DNA of 64,000 nucleotides from Brassica napus (GCF_020379485.1 NC_063446.1:19541525-19605524); one strand, 5' to 3'. Positions 12,900 through 25,099 are shown, counted from the stretch's first letter. Program-made: numbers and translations. The notes: a model not told the origin generated them from the letters alone.

Positions 12900-13900
12900 A
12901 TTTTAATTTTGGATAAATTTGAGGTTTAATAAAGATTTACGTAGAAGACTTCTTTGGAAGTCATCCACAGAAGACTTTAAAAGAAGTCTACTCTGTGTAT
13001 ACTTCAAAAGAAGTCTTCTGTTTAGGTTATTTTTGCAATTGCAAATTTATGAAGGAGGACTTCTTAGGAAGTCTACTCTACAAAAGACATCTTCGGAAGT
13101 CTTCCTTTGTAAATATTGGCTTACTTTTGAAATTGAATTTTTTTCGAAATTCATAGAGAAGTCATAAGTCTTCTTGGATAAACATGTTACTTTTAAATTT
13201 GACCGAAGTTGGTCAGAATTTTGACTTTTTGTAGAAGACTTCTAGGGAAGTCTACTTGGAAAATACTTCAATAGAAGTCTTCTCTAAGTCTTCCAAAAGT
13301 CTTCTCAATGTCGCAAGAAATCTGTTGGGTTACTTTTGCAATTGACTATATTTGATTTTTCGAGAGAAGACCTCTTTAGAAGTCTTCCGTCAGATGACTT
13401 CTCTAGAAGTTTTCTCTCGTGGACAGATTTGACCAAAACCCAAAATTAAACCTGAGAAGACTTCTAAAGAATTCTTCTTAAAGAAGACTTCTCACTAATA
13501 TTAAATGTTTTACTATTATTTTTCAACTGCAAAAGTAACCCATGCAGACATCTTCCGGCATTGAGAAGACTTAGGGAAGACTTTCAGAAGACTTCTGTAG
13601 AATTTTTTTCCAGGAATACTTCTAAGGAAGTCTTCTACAAAAAGTCAAATTTCTGACCAACATCTGTCAAATTTAAAAGTAACCTGTTTATCCGAGTCTT
13701 CTCTGGGAATTTCAATTTTTTTTGTTTACAAAGGAAAGTTAGAAGACTTCTAGCGAAGTCTTCTATAAAAAACACACAAAAGGTCAATCGCAAAAATAAC
13801 CTATGCATTGACCAGAAGACTTCTAAAGAAGTCTTCTTCGTCGAACAGTTCTGAAAAATATTCTCGATGAAGAAGACTTCTAAAATGTGGTTCGCGTTTT
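12900..13900. repeat. Dense GAAGACTTC..GAAGTCTTC palindrome array
   Basis: About twenty copies of GAAGACTTCT or its complement AGAAGTCTTC, often paired a few bases apart (GAAGACTTCTnnnGAAGTCTTC), with intervening words such as GTTACTTTTGCAATTG. Parts appear on both strands in mirrored order (for example TTGACCGAAGTTGGTCAGAA at 13200 and TTCTGACCAACATCTGTCAA near 13650), giving large-scale foldback. Confidence 0.75.
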
Positions 13901-14333
13901 CATACCTTGAACTCGTGAGATGACTTGCGTGGTTTCTCCAATCACCCAGAACTTCACCAGAACAGCTACGTACTCGTTAATCACCAAGAATCGTGAGCTT
14001 ATGAACCTTACATAATTTGTAATCGAAATCTTCAGTTTTTTTGATGAATTTTGAGAGAAAGTGTAAGATATGTGGTTTGTGTGGATAGAGAATGAGAAAA
14101 GATGAGAAAAAATTGAAACTTTAGGGCATTAACACTCTCAATTTGGTAGTTCATGGTGGTTGAGGTATTGATGTCAAAGGCAAAGTTGTAAATATTTGGT
14201 GAAGATGAGGATGGTAAGGTAAAAACATTATTTTCGGGAAAAAAAATAATGGTATTTTTCGTGAATAACTAGAACTTCTAGGATGAACAGGAGAAAACAA
14301 AGTTTCAAAAAAGCATAAGATATTTTTGTGTTT
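13900..14333. other. Right part of repeat element, no gene seen
   Basis: Sequence between the palindrome array and C2. I see no coding frame with homology. It ends in the GAC target site used by C2. Confidence 0.5.
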
Positions 14334-14884
14334 GACCACTACAAGAAAACATATTTTTTACTAGGGCAGTATTCATTGTAAATTCGTCGTAAACGGGGTG
14401 TTACGACGAATTAACGTCGAAAGACGTTTCGTTTTTAAACGTCCGTCGTAACAGAGGTTTCGTCGTAAACGACTCGTTACGTTTACGACGAAATATATTC
14501 CTCGTAAAGTGCAGGGAAAGGATTCATCGTAAACGCCACGTAAGTCTTCGTCGTAAAGCCCACGTAATTATTTCGATGTAAAGCACACGTAAATACTTTC
14601 GTTGTAAATCACTCATAAACATTTCGATGTAAAACCGTCATAAATATTTCGATGTTAATCACTCGTAAACATTCGATGTAAACTCCATGTAATGTTTACG
14701 AGGAGTTTACATCGTTTCTTATTATATTATTATTAATTAGTATATAATAGATTTTAATTTATATTTAATATTCAGAATTTAAATTAATTTAAATTTTAAA
14801 ACGAAATATGAAATTGGAAAACATATTTTAAAAAGTCATACAATAATATTTAAATTCATAATACAAACAGAAAAATAAAAAAAA

Positions 14885-16528
14885 CTACATATTGTCGAAG
14901 TAGTTGGTCGGGTTGCTCGGCTGTGGACGGGTTGGATCGGACTCTTGGGGATCTCGTGGTGGCATTCCAAGAGCGGCTCGTCTCTCACTCAACATTCTCT
15001 GCATAACCGGGTTTCCCACGGCCATCACGTCTAGCAAATCCTCAAGAGAGTCTAAACGAACCTGCTGGCTATCCATTTGAGCCTTTTGGCTATCCATTTG
15101 AGCCTTCATCTGAGCAGTCTCTTCATCCCGTCTCGAAGTGTATGACGAAGTTGTCCTTGCAACTTCGTTAACAGAGCCTATACCGACTATCCGTCCCTTC
15201 TTTTTATGAGCCACCTATAAAATCAAAACATATATTAATATAGTTAATTATGTTAAAATATTTAAAATAATGTAAACAAAAATTTTAAGTTACCTCTTCG
15301 AAGATTCTGTCGACCTCTTCGGTGGACAATGTGACTGGTAATCCATCGGGAGACTCCTGGGTTAGTTGCGTCTCCCGTTCTTCAATCCGACCAGCCACTG
15401 TTCGGAAGAGTTTCTCAGATGCAGGATCCACAAAAACTCCGTCGGATGTGGCGTGAGTCATCTTGAATAGGTCAGACAGAGAAGGTAAGACTCTCGTCTT
15501 CTCGAACTACAAAAAAAAAAAAAATTAAATATTATAAATTATATTAATTGAATATTTTAAAATATATATTTAAAACAAAACTTACAACTTCTAGACGGAC
15601 TCCTGCATGAGGTTTTTGTCCGGTTCTGTGAGGCATGGGCAAATGACCATCTTTATCCTTCGTCCTTCGAGAAACCGAGCACGAATTGGTCTTTTTGATC
15701 GAAGAGGGGTGCTCCCAATAGGCGATGAGGCCATCCCACACATCCGTCGTGAGCTCAGTGGGCTTTCCCTCATACCCGTAGATCTCTCACTTGTCCTTCC
15801 AATCAGAGACTGTGTTGCAGCGGCGTATCTTTGCCTTTGCAACGAATTCCGCCTTCACCCTCTCGGTGATTCCCAAAGACCAATGCCACTTTTGCTGAAA
15901 CATAAAAATTTTTGAGAAAATTACAATTAATAATAAATATTAAATATATATATATTTAAAAGTGAAAATTTAATTAAATTTAAAAATCTTACCGCAAAAC
16001 ATTTAAACCACGTGATCTTAACGTGATTTGGTGTCTTGCTCCAGTTCGGGTATGCCCCGTCGTAGTAACCCTTAATCGTCGCCGAAACGCTCCGGCTAAC
16101 AGAGTTGTTAGCCCCAAACATGAAAAAAAACAATTTAACCGTTACAAAATAAAAATTAATTAAATTTTAAAGTAATAAAAATTAATAACTTACCAATAAG
16201 TTCCTCGGGGTCTATCGGGGTCTAGAACATCCAAACCCTCCCGTCCATGCTGGGCAAGCAAATCCTCCACCGTATATCTCGCGAAGGGAGCATATGAAGG
16301 CACACGCAAATCCGGATGAACTGCACCTTCTGGGACAGGCTCAGGTGCAGCCGCTGGAGGAGGAGGTGGAGGCATCTGCGGTGGAAGAGGAGGACTCGAA
16401 AAAACTCTCTGAGAAGTCTGAGAGTCTGGAACTACATCGGAAGACGATGGACCAGAAGAAGATGTACCGGAACCATCGCCAAACAACTGGGCATAAGTAG
16501 GTGCTGCTGGTTTCCTTGTAGGAGCCAT
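14885..16528 (-). pseudogene. TNPA-like (Transposase_24/Ptta) gene of C2, damaged
   Basis: Minus-strand exons, about 16528-16194, 16119-15993, 15894-15586, 15506-15294 and 15214-14885, give a protein with these parts: a Pro/Ser-rich N-terminus (PPLPPQMPPPPPP) ending ARYTVEDLLAQ; a short exon (TIKGYYDGAYPNWSKTP); the plant-transposon core (WHWSLGITERVKAEF, ELTTDVWDGLIAYW, RRTKDKDG); VTLSTEEVDRIFEE; and a coiled-coil-like tail (SQKAQMDSQQVRLDSLEDLL). The family is the second CACTA protein, thought to bind subterminal repeats like En/Spm TNPA. Lesions: an in-frame TGA at 15787-15789 (a Trp in C4-like alignments), and an apparent AT in place of the AG acceptor before exon 2 near 16120. Leader intron donor near 16731 and TATA-like TATATATT near 16800. 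Confidence 0.75.
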
Positions 16529-16803
16529 CTAAAAAAATTTAAATAAATTTAATCAATTATGACGACATAATTAAAAAATTATTCCGTTACCTAACTAATC
16601 ACCTAAACTATAGGATTCCGTCATCTAACTAATCACCTAAACTAATTATCTAAATAATCACCTAAACTAATTACCTAACTAATTAATAACCTAAACTAAC
16701 TTAAAAAAGAAAAAAAAAAGGAGGAAAGAGAATGTACCTTAGAGGGAGAGGAGAGGAGTTTGGGAGGAATGGACGAGGCAGCCTCGTCTCGGTGTCCCAA
16801 TAT

Positions 16804-17165
16804 ATAGAAAATGTTTCCTCGTAAACGCGACGTAATATTACAACGAAGTTACCAGACCCGCATTTTTTCATTTACGACGAAGTTACCAGGCCCGCGTTTT
16901 TCGATTTACGACGAAATTACGTCGAAACATCGGTTTACGACGAATTTACAAGGCCCAAGTTTACGACGAAGTTACCAGGCTCGCGTTTTTCCATTTACGA
17001 CGAAGTTACCAGGCCTGCGTTTTTCGATTTACGACGAAATTACGTCGAAACATCGGTTTACGACAAATTTACAAGGCCCACGTTTACGACGAAGTTACAG
17101 GCCCGCGTTTTTCCATTTACGACGAAATTACTTGGAATAGATAACCATTTACGACGATTTTACAA
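16804..17165. repeat. Internal TTTACGACGAA array upstream of TNPA-like gene (C2)
   Basis: A roughly 122-bp unit (CGAAGTTACCAGGCCCGCG, TTTTTCGATTTACGACG, AATTACGTCGAAACATCGG) is repeated nearly three times between the 3' end of the transposase gene and the 5' end of the TNPA-like gene. It uses the same TTTACGACGAA word as the element's ends, so it is a candidate internal binding array. I see no TSD that would mark it as a separate insertion. Confidence 0.75.
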
Positions 17166-17466
17166 CGCTTAACCCTAAACACCGAGAATGAAATCCCTAA
17201 ACCCCAAAGTCACATATCATCTAACATCATATCTCTTCTCTACTACTTTGTGCTCTTTCTCCAACTTAAACTCTAAAACCCTAAAACTCCAAATAATTTT
17301 TTTAAAATTAACACAAATACATATTATATAAAACAACATTTGTTACACATACATTAGGATGGTAAAAAAACAATATTTCTTTAAACATACGTTACAATAG
17401 AGAAATACAACATCAGAGACATATATTACATCACTCTAAATCGTTTTCGTTCTCATCAATATTACA

Positions 17467-20400
17467 TCACTCTAAATCGTTTTCGTTCTCATCACTATCA
17501 TTACAATCATCATCGTCGCTTCTCTCGAACTCGTCTTCACGTGCTTCATCTGTCGCATCTTCGGGAATATCTTCATATTGAAAGTTTTGCGGGTCGATCA
17601 AAAGGATTTCATCAGTTGGTTGTTCTGGTACCTCAACTTCATTGATAGCGTCTTTTTCTTGCAAGGGCGGTTCTTCTCCAGCGACAATGCGTCCACGAGG
17701 TGTAATTTTGATAGCAGCTAACCAGTTTATCCCGGAAGTTCGAAGCCGAGGATAAGGAAGGAAGCTTACTTGCTCGGCTTGTGAAGCTAAAATGAAAGGC
17801 TCAAATTTGTTGTATCTTCTCCCAAAATTGACATCCACAACACCAAATTTGTTATACCGAATCCCTCGGTTCACAACAGGATCGAACCATTCACATTTGA
17901 AGAGGACGCATTTTAGCTTCAATAACCCCGGAAATTCCACTTCAATAATCTCCTGCAAGATCCCGTAAAAGTCCGTTTCACCTTTCACACATATTCCGTA
18001 GTTACTCGTTGCCCGATGTCTCCCATACTCGTATGTGTGAAAGGTAAATCCTCGTGTGAAATACATAGGTGATGTGGTGACCTTTGCAACTGGACCTTGA
18101 ACCAATTCGTGAAACCATACGGGATAATAAGGATCGTCATAATCAACCTGCAAAAAGCAGTTATTCTTAATTAATATTGAAGTATCAAAACACTTACTTA
18201 ATTAATCAATGTATGAGATATATTACGTACCTGTGATTTTAACCACTTGACAAAGTGCTTATCTTTACGTGTGTCCACATCAGTTGCAGATATTCCTGGT
18301 ATTGCTTCTTCAACTTGAGATACAAACATGCTGCAAATTAAACAAATAATCAAGTCATACATAATTAACTGCAATTCATATAATTAACATTCACAAAAAT
18401 ATTTACCTTTCAAAGTAACGGGTCACTGCATCCTCGCAGTTGAGCAGAATATAAGTGTGGGCACTATGTTTATCCTCTTCACATGACCACCATACTTCTT
18501 TCGTTTTACCACCAAACCGTGCAATTTCGCAGAAAATGTCAGGAACACCATCAATTGGATATGATGTCGGTACTCCACCATCATCATATCTTCTAGGAAC
18601 TCTTTTCCTCGTACGAACAGTTGGAGCAAAGTAGTATGATGTGAAGTTAGATGTTTCGGCTGTCAAGCTTCCCGCAACTATTGAACCTTCCACCTTTGCA
18701 AGATTTCTTGCTTTCCCCTTCAAATGTTTCATCTGTCGCTCATACGGATACATCCATCCGTTGTGAACAGGTCCACGAAGCAATGCTTCATACGGTAGGT
18801 GGACAACTAGTTGCTCCATGACGTCAAAAAATGAAGGAGAAAATATCTTCTCCAGGTTGCACAATATGATCGGAATGTTATGATGAAGTTGTTCGATGAC
18901 TTCTTCCTTGAAAGTACGTATGCTGAGATCTCTGAAAAAAGCGATGATGGCTGTATATTGCAAAAGTAATCAAATTAATAACATTTCATAACATATGTAT
19001 ATATATTAACGTTTTATAATTACCTGCAAGTGCTTCATGGACATTTGCTGGAAGGAGCTCGACAAAAGCAAATGGAAGTAGTCGTTGCATAAACACATGA
19101 CAATCATGACTCTTCATTCCGGAGAACTTTTGACCTCGTTCAACACATCTTGACAGATTTGAAACATAACCATCAGGAAACTTAACTTCTGATGCAACCC
19201 AGTCAAACAAGGTTGTTTTGGCTTCTGATGACAACTGGAAGATGGGAACAGGAACGTTTCCATTGCTCTTGATATGTAACTCACTTCTTGAGCAAATATC
19301 AGGTAAGTCCATCCTTGACTTTTTGTTATCTTTTGTCTTCCCAGGGACGTTAAGTAATGTATTCATGATGTTCTCAAAAAAGTTCTTCTCAATATGCATG
19401 ACATCCAGATTGTGGCGTAAGAGAAGATCCTTCCAATAGGGTAGCTCCCAAAATATACTCTTCTTATGCCAATTGTGAGACACACCATACCCATCAGACA
19501 TATTTCCAGGAACATGCCAATTTCCCCCAACTTTAACTGTTTCCTGAGCTCCGTAATAATCAATGTCTGCTTCGATCTGCTGGCCGGTGAGATATGGAGG
19601 AGGACCGTCTCTGACAATTTTTTTGTGCCGAAACAATGTCTTATTTCTTCTGTACGGATGGGCAAGTGGAAGAAAGCGACGATGACAGTCAAATCAACAA
19701 CTCTTCCTACCATTCTTCAGTTGAAAAGCATCCGTCGATCCAAGACAATATGGACAAGATAATCTTCCATGTGTTGTCCAGCCAGACAACATCCCATAAG
19801 CAGGGAAATCACTATCGTCCACAGCAGAACTGCTCGCATCGTAAAATTGTTTTTCAAGGAACAATCGTACGTCCTCACCCCTTCTGACCACAATTGCTTT
19901 AGCTCTTCTATCAACGGTTGAAGAAAAACATCAAGAGACCATTTTGGATGCTTCGGCCCAGGGATTAATATGGTCAAAAATAGAAATTCTTGTTCCATGC
20001 ACATATCCGGCGGTAAATTGTACGGCGTAAGAATGACTGGCCACAAAGAATATTGTCTACCAGACATTCCAAATGGACTAAATCCATCGGTGCATAACCC
20101 AAGATAGACATTCCGAATATTTGTAGCAAAATCTGCGTGTACCTTGTTGAAATGTTTCCACGCTCTTGCGTCTGATGGATGTGCAACCTCACCATCTCTC
20201 TGGACATGTTCCGCATGCCACCTCATCGACGCAGCAGTCCTCTCAGATTGATATAATCTTTTCAATCTGTCTGTAATTGGTAGGTACCACATCCTTTGGT
20301 ACGGTACCCTATTCCTCCCAAGGCCTTGCGGTTTAAATCGTGTTTTTTTGCAGAATCGACACTCTTCTAACTTGTCATCTTCTTTCCAGTAGATCATGCA

Positions 20401-21127
20401 GTTGTCGATGCAAACATCAATCATCTCCGAAGGCAACCCAAGACTATAAACCAATTTCTGAATCTCATAATAAGATTCAGCAGACACGTTGTCTTCTGGC
20501 AAATACTCTTTAAACAACTCCGCCAATGCATCCATGCAATTCTCAGGTAAATTATGATCCGTTTTAATATTCATCATCCTAGCTGCTAGAGACAATTTAG
20601 AGAGACCTTCTCTACAACCAGTGTAGATTGGTTGATTTGCAGCATCTAGCATTTCATAAAACCTTTTTGCATCCAAATTAGGTTCTTCTACATTTCCAGT
20701 TCCATCAGCAAATGATATCTTGAACCCTATCATGATCTATCATCTGCTCATGATCTTGATGATAATTATATTCATTATGCAAATGATTCGGTTCTTCACT
20801 ATGATGACCATCCTCAAAATTATTATTACTACTACTAGCTTCATTTCCCCCATAACACTCTCCATGTTGATACCAAATGTAGTACTGTGGTGTAAATCCT
20901 CTGTTTACTAAATGCTTCCATACAGTTTCACTACGTGCAAATTTTGAATTCTTGCATTTCCGACAGGGGCAGAACATCTTACCGCTTTCCTGTGTGATCG
21001 GTGTACAGCCCACCTGGTGCATGAATGTCTCTAGCCCACTTAGAAATGCGTTCGTCACCCTCCCGTCGGAATCTTTGTGAAAATACATCCAACTCCGTAA
21101 CTCGTAAATACTACCGCCACCGGCCAT
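17467..21127 (-). pseudogene. TNP2-like CACTA transposase of C2, frameshifted
   Basis: This would cut and join the CACTA ends. Minus-strand exons are about 21127-19024, 18950-18407, 18330-18231 and 18147-17467. Domain order: Transpos_assoc N-terminus (RSWMYFHKD ... CPCRKCKN), Transposase_21 core (DVCIDNCMIYW, MWYLPITDRLKRLYQ, LCTDGFSPFG, HNLDVMHIEKNFFEN, MKSHDCHVFMQRLLP), DUF4218 (LEKIFSPSFFDVMEQ, KVEGSIVAGS, HTYILLNCED), then DUF4216 (VKGETDFYGIL ... CVLFKCEWFD) and an acidic tail. Breaks: a one-base frameshift near 20710-20730, a second near 19813 (WTI|DFPAYG), and a TGA in place of Trp at 19694-19696 (GRKSC*FDCH). A TATATATA-like box lies near 21224-21236. Splice sites agree with those in C3 and C4. 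Confidence 0.88.
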
Positions 21128-21631
21128 TTTTTTCTTAGATTTTTTTTTAAATCTTTTTTTTCTGATTTTTTTTCGGATTTTTTTTCTCCCGTTTGTGTGT
21201 TGTGAGGAAGAGAGTTGTGGGAAATGACATATATATAGAGAAATTTTCGAATTGGGTAGTTGAAATATAACAACGATTTTACAAGGAATATTTTACATGG
21301 ATTTTACATGGTTTTAACATATTATTTACAACGACTTTACTACGAAATTAGGTAAGTTAAAGCACATTGAATACACGTTTTCACCTAAATATAACGGTAA
21401 CATGCTTCGTTGTAATGTCGATGTAATGATTACGACGTATTTTTTATTCCACGTACATTCGTCGTAAACTTACATGGAGTTTACGACGAAATCTATTCGT
21501 CGTAAATTTACATGGCGTTTACGACGAAAGTTAGATTCCGCGTAATTTCGTTGTAAACGCCATGTAAATTTACGACGAAATATTTTCGTCGTAAATGTTC
21601 ATCGTTATGGACACGTTTTCTTGTAGTGGAC

Positions 21632-22525
21632 TTAGAATTTTGAGTTATTTTCGAAAGAAGCTTCTCTTTATAAATAGATATATAGAATAATACCAAGTAA
21701 GCTATGCTCATTCGATTATAATTTATTATATTACTGTCACATTAATTATATCTCATTTATTTAGTTTTTATAAGAGTGATTTGACTCATTCATTTTTATT
21801 TTTGCTTTTATACTATTAAAACAAAATCTCCACTATGATTTTGCTCTTGCTTTTAAAATTATTTACATCATTTCTTTTTCTTTTTTCTAAACTGCCAGCA
21901 ATATTTCCAACCAATCAAAAGTCATGAATTTTGCAATTACACTAAGCAGTATTTAATATAATTCAGTTCTTAGCTTTTTTGAAAATTTTATTTCCTAAAT
22001 ATTTGCACCATATATTTTCTAACAAGTCATTCACGTTATTAATTATTTGAAAGCAAGAATAACATCATCTTAAATATTTACGAGACTTTTAGTTCAAATA
22101 ATATTTTCTATGAATGAAAAGACTTTAAACACATAAAATGTAGTCATTTAGCAAAATTAGTATAAAGCCAACTAATATCTACACATTAAACCATAATTAT
22201 TAAATACAAGACAATCTAAAGAAAAAATATTAGATTAATTTTTGTTATAAAATATTAAAATACATACTGACCAATGATAAATATAGGGATATCTTTATAT
22301 AATATGGACCTGAATTCTTTAAATCCTAAAAATTAACTCATCTAACAAACATAAAAATTATAATATGTATTAAATAAATAATCAATCAAAAACAGTTCTG
22401 CGCTTTAAAAGTATGGATAATCATAAGTGGGGTGGCGAATAACCTACAGGGTTCCACATCATAATCAGTTGACAAAAGAAAAGTGCTCGTAAATAGTAGA
22501 GTAATGATACTAGCGCTTGTAACAT
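21632..22525. other. AT-rich spacer, no gene seen
   Basis: AT-rich, with the tail of the putative Mutator-like element at its start. No coding or structured RNA feature that I can support. Confidence 0.55.
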
Positions 22526-22821
22526 AATTGGTCAATCACAGCTGCAGCACCGTCAGGTTAAGCATATGCTTTCCTTGAAAGAATTTTTAACGGATCTCCC
22601 AGACTCATCTCACTATAAAATGGGATACTCTGAGATCATTTCATCCCTTATCGTTTAGTTCCTAACCAAACAAAAAAGAGTTATTCTTGGATTATTGGTG
22701 CTTCTAGGTTCACCAACCAATATAATTTCATTATTTCAAATTCAATATCTTTTAAAAAAAAGAAATAAAATATTATCAAGTTATATTATATTTAAAAAAA
22801 AATAGTTACAGAAAAAATAAT

Positions 22822-23222
22822 TTAAAAAAAAATATTTTTAACGTCATCGTCAGCAAAACACTAAACCCTACATCCTACACCCTAAATCCTAATATTTAAA
22901 TCCTAATTCTTAAACTCTAAATCCTAAACCCTAAACCCTTGGGTAAACCCTAAACCCTTGGATAAATCCTAAAGTCTAAATAACAAACACTAAACCCTAA
23001 ACCCTAAATCCTGAAGTCTAAATAACAAACACTAAACCCTAAACCCTAAATCATAAACCCTAAACCCTAAACCTTTGACTGTTTTAGTGTTTAGTGATTT
23101 TGATTTAAAGTTTAAGATTTATCCAAGGATTTAGGGTTTGCATAGGTTTAGAGTTTAGGATTTAGGGTTTAGGGAATATGATTTAAAGTTTAGTGTTTTG
23201 CTGACGATGTTAAAAATATTTT
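22822..23222. repeat. Foldback with degenerate telomere-like repeats (copy 1)
   Basis: The left arm holds AACGTCATCGTCAGCAAAAC followed by many AAACCCTA/AATCCTAA words. The right arm holds TTTAGGGTTTAGG words and then GTTTTGCTGACGATGTTAA, the reverse complement of the left arm. Poly-A and poly-T runs bracket the arms. This is a MITE-like inverted repeat, and the outer GGTTCACC/GGTGAACC words may be its true ends. Confidence 0.7.
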
Positions 23223-24126
23223 TTTTATAATTACTACTATTTTTTGTTTATTTCTTTTTATCTTTTAATTTTAAAGACATAATATTATTTAACAATATTT
23301 TGTTATAGGGGTGAACCCATGAATAAGTCAATAAAAAATGACCTTAATTAGCTGTAAAATGATATAAGTTCTCAGACGTAAAAGAAACAACTTATCTTAA
23401 ATGTTTATATGTATAATTATATAATATCTAAAGATAACTAAACATCATAAAACTAAAATTTTGTTTAAAAAAATATTTCTTTTTTGAGTATCTAGTTAAG
23501 CTTAAAATATAGGCATTTATGTGTGTAAACTAACAACCTTGGAAAGAAAGGTCTTTGTATATAATTTACATGTTTTTTAGTGGACTATTGTGCAATCCAA
23601 GGTCGTCTAAAATATATTTTACGTTATCATTTCCTTTGATGTTGCGCATCAGTGCTTGCTATGCTAATCTTCAGGACTATGTTATCTAGAGGGAGCGTTT
23701 TTGTTTACCGTATGATATAAAACGCTCCAATTATCATTGCTAGCATCATATTATATTTATTTTTAAAGGTGTCTTTTAACTATCTAAAAATCTTTCAAAT
23801 ATACCTTAATTGGTCAATCACAGCTGCAGCACCGTCAGGTTAAGCATATGCTTTCCTTGAAAGAATTTTTAACGGATCTCCCAGACTCATCTCACTATAA
23901 AATGGGATACTCTGAGATCATTTCATCCAATATTTAGTATGAGCCCTTATCGTTTAGTTCCTAGCCAAATAAAAAAAGAGTTATTTTTGGGTTCTTGGTG
24001 CCTCTAGGTTCACCAACCAATATGATTTCATTATTTCAAATTCGATATCTTAAAAAAAAAAAAACCAAATATTATCAAGTTATATTATGTTTAAAAAAAA
24101 AATAGTTACAGAAAAAAATAATTAAA

Positions 24127-24512
24127 AAAAAAATATTTTTAACGTCATCGTCAGCAAAACACTAAACCCTACACCCTAAATCCTAATCTTTAAATCCTAA
24201 TTACTAAACCCTAAATCCTAAACCCTAAACCCTTGGGTAAACCCTAAACCCTTGGATAAATCCTAAAGTTTAAATAACAAACACTAAACCCTAAACCCTA
24301 AATCCTAAAGTCTAAATAACAAACACTAAACCCTAAACCCTAAATCATAAACCCTAAACCCTAAACCTTTGACTGTTTTAGTGTTTAGTGATTTTGATTT
24401 AGAGTTTAGGATTTATCCAAGGATTTAGGGTTTGCATAGGTTTAGATTTTATGATTTAGGGTTTAGGAAATAAGATTTAGAGTTTAGTGTTTTGCTGACG
24501 ACGTTAAAAATA
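24127..24512. repeat. Foldback with degenerate telomere-like repeats (copy 2)
   Basis: Same structure as the copy in the first tandem unit, with AACGTCATCGTCAGCAAAAC on the left and GTTTTGCTGACGACGTTAA on the right. It is part of the 1282-bp tandem duplication, not an independent insertion. Confidence 0.7.
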
Positions 24513-25099
24513 TTTTTTTTGTAATTACTACTATTTTTTTATTTCTTTTTATCTTTTAATTTTAAAAAATAATATAATTTGACAATATTTTGTCATAGAG
24601 GTGAACCCAATAATAAATCAATAAAAAATGGCCTTAATAAGCTGTAAAATGATATAACTTCTCAGACGCAAAAGAATCAACTTATTTAAATGCTTATATG
24701 TATAATTATATAATATCTAAAGATAACTAAACATCATAAAACTAAAATTTTGTTTAAAAAAATATTACTTTTTTGAGAATCTAGTTAAGCTTAAAATATA
24801 GGCATTTATGTGTGTAAACTAACAACCTTGGAAAGAAAGGTCTTTGTATATAATTTACATGATTTTTAGTGGACTATTGTGCAATCCAAGGTCGTCTAAA
24901 ATATATTTTACGTTATCATTTCCTTTGATGTTGCGCATCAGTGCTTGCTATGCTAATCTTCAGGACTGTATTATCTAGAGGTCGCGTTTTTGTTTACCGT
25001 ATGATATAAAACGCTCCAATTATCATTGCTAGCATCATATTATATTTATTTTTAAAGGTGTCTTTTAACTATCTAAAAATCTTCCAAATATACCTTAAT

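Larger units (their letters stand above)
14337..21628 (-). mobile_element. CACTA element C2, TSD GAC
   Basis: An En/Spm-type DNA transposon of 7292 bp. It starts CACTACAAGAAAACA and ends GTTTTCTTGTAGTG, with target duplications GAC at 14334-14336 and 21629-21631. Subterminal arrays (14395-14715 and 21270-21600) are copies of TTTACGACGAA/TTCGTCGTAAA. Two minus-strand genes follow the element's transcription direction: TNP2-like transposase (17467-21127), then a TNPA-like Transposase_24 gene (14885-16528). Both carry inactivating lesions, so C2 is not autonomous now. TIR and motif relate it most closely to C4. Confidence 0.94.
6694..21660. mobile_element. Possible Mutator-like host element split by two CACTA insertions
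   Basis: The left edge reads GGGGAATTTGCCAAAAATG followed by a TTCAAAACTTGA-type stretch. The right edge, split by the C2 insertion at 14336/21629, reads TTTTTGTGTTTGAC then TTTTGAGTTATTTTCG, an imperfect inverted match to the left edge. Termini of this GGAATTTGCCAAAAAT style are common on plant Mutator-like elements. Between the edges is a roughly 4.9-kb body (after removing C1 and C2) of repeats built on GAAGACTTC palindromes. No transposase is present and I could not find a 9-11-bp target duplication, so the outer boundary is inference. Confidence 0.35.
22526..25099. repeat. 1282-bp unit duplicated in tandem
   Basis: Copy 1 is about 22526-23807 and copy 2 about 23808-25099. Both begin TTGGTCAATCACAGCTGCAG and end near CAAATATACCTTAA. 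By eye the copies are nearly identical, differing by scattered substitutions and small indels. Each contains CTCACTATAAAATGGGATAC (a TATA-like sequence), a foldback with AAACCCTA repeats, and a common tail with TTGATGTTGCGCATCAG. No protein-coding frame spans the unit. Confidence 0.9.

Noticed and set aside
16294..17140. Plus-strand frames opposite the C2 TNPA-like gene and motif array
   Set aside because: Shadow of the minus-strand exon, and repeat translation.
22850..23080. True interstitial telomere
   Set aside because: Repeats are degenerate (AAATCCTAA, AAACCCTTGGG mixed in) and sit inside a foldback present twice, so a MITE-like origin fits better.
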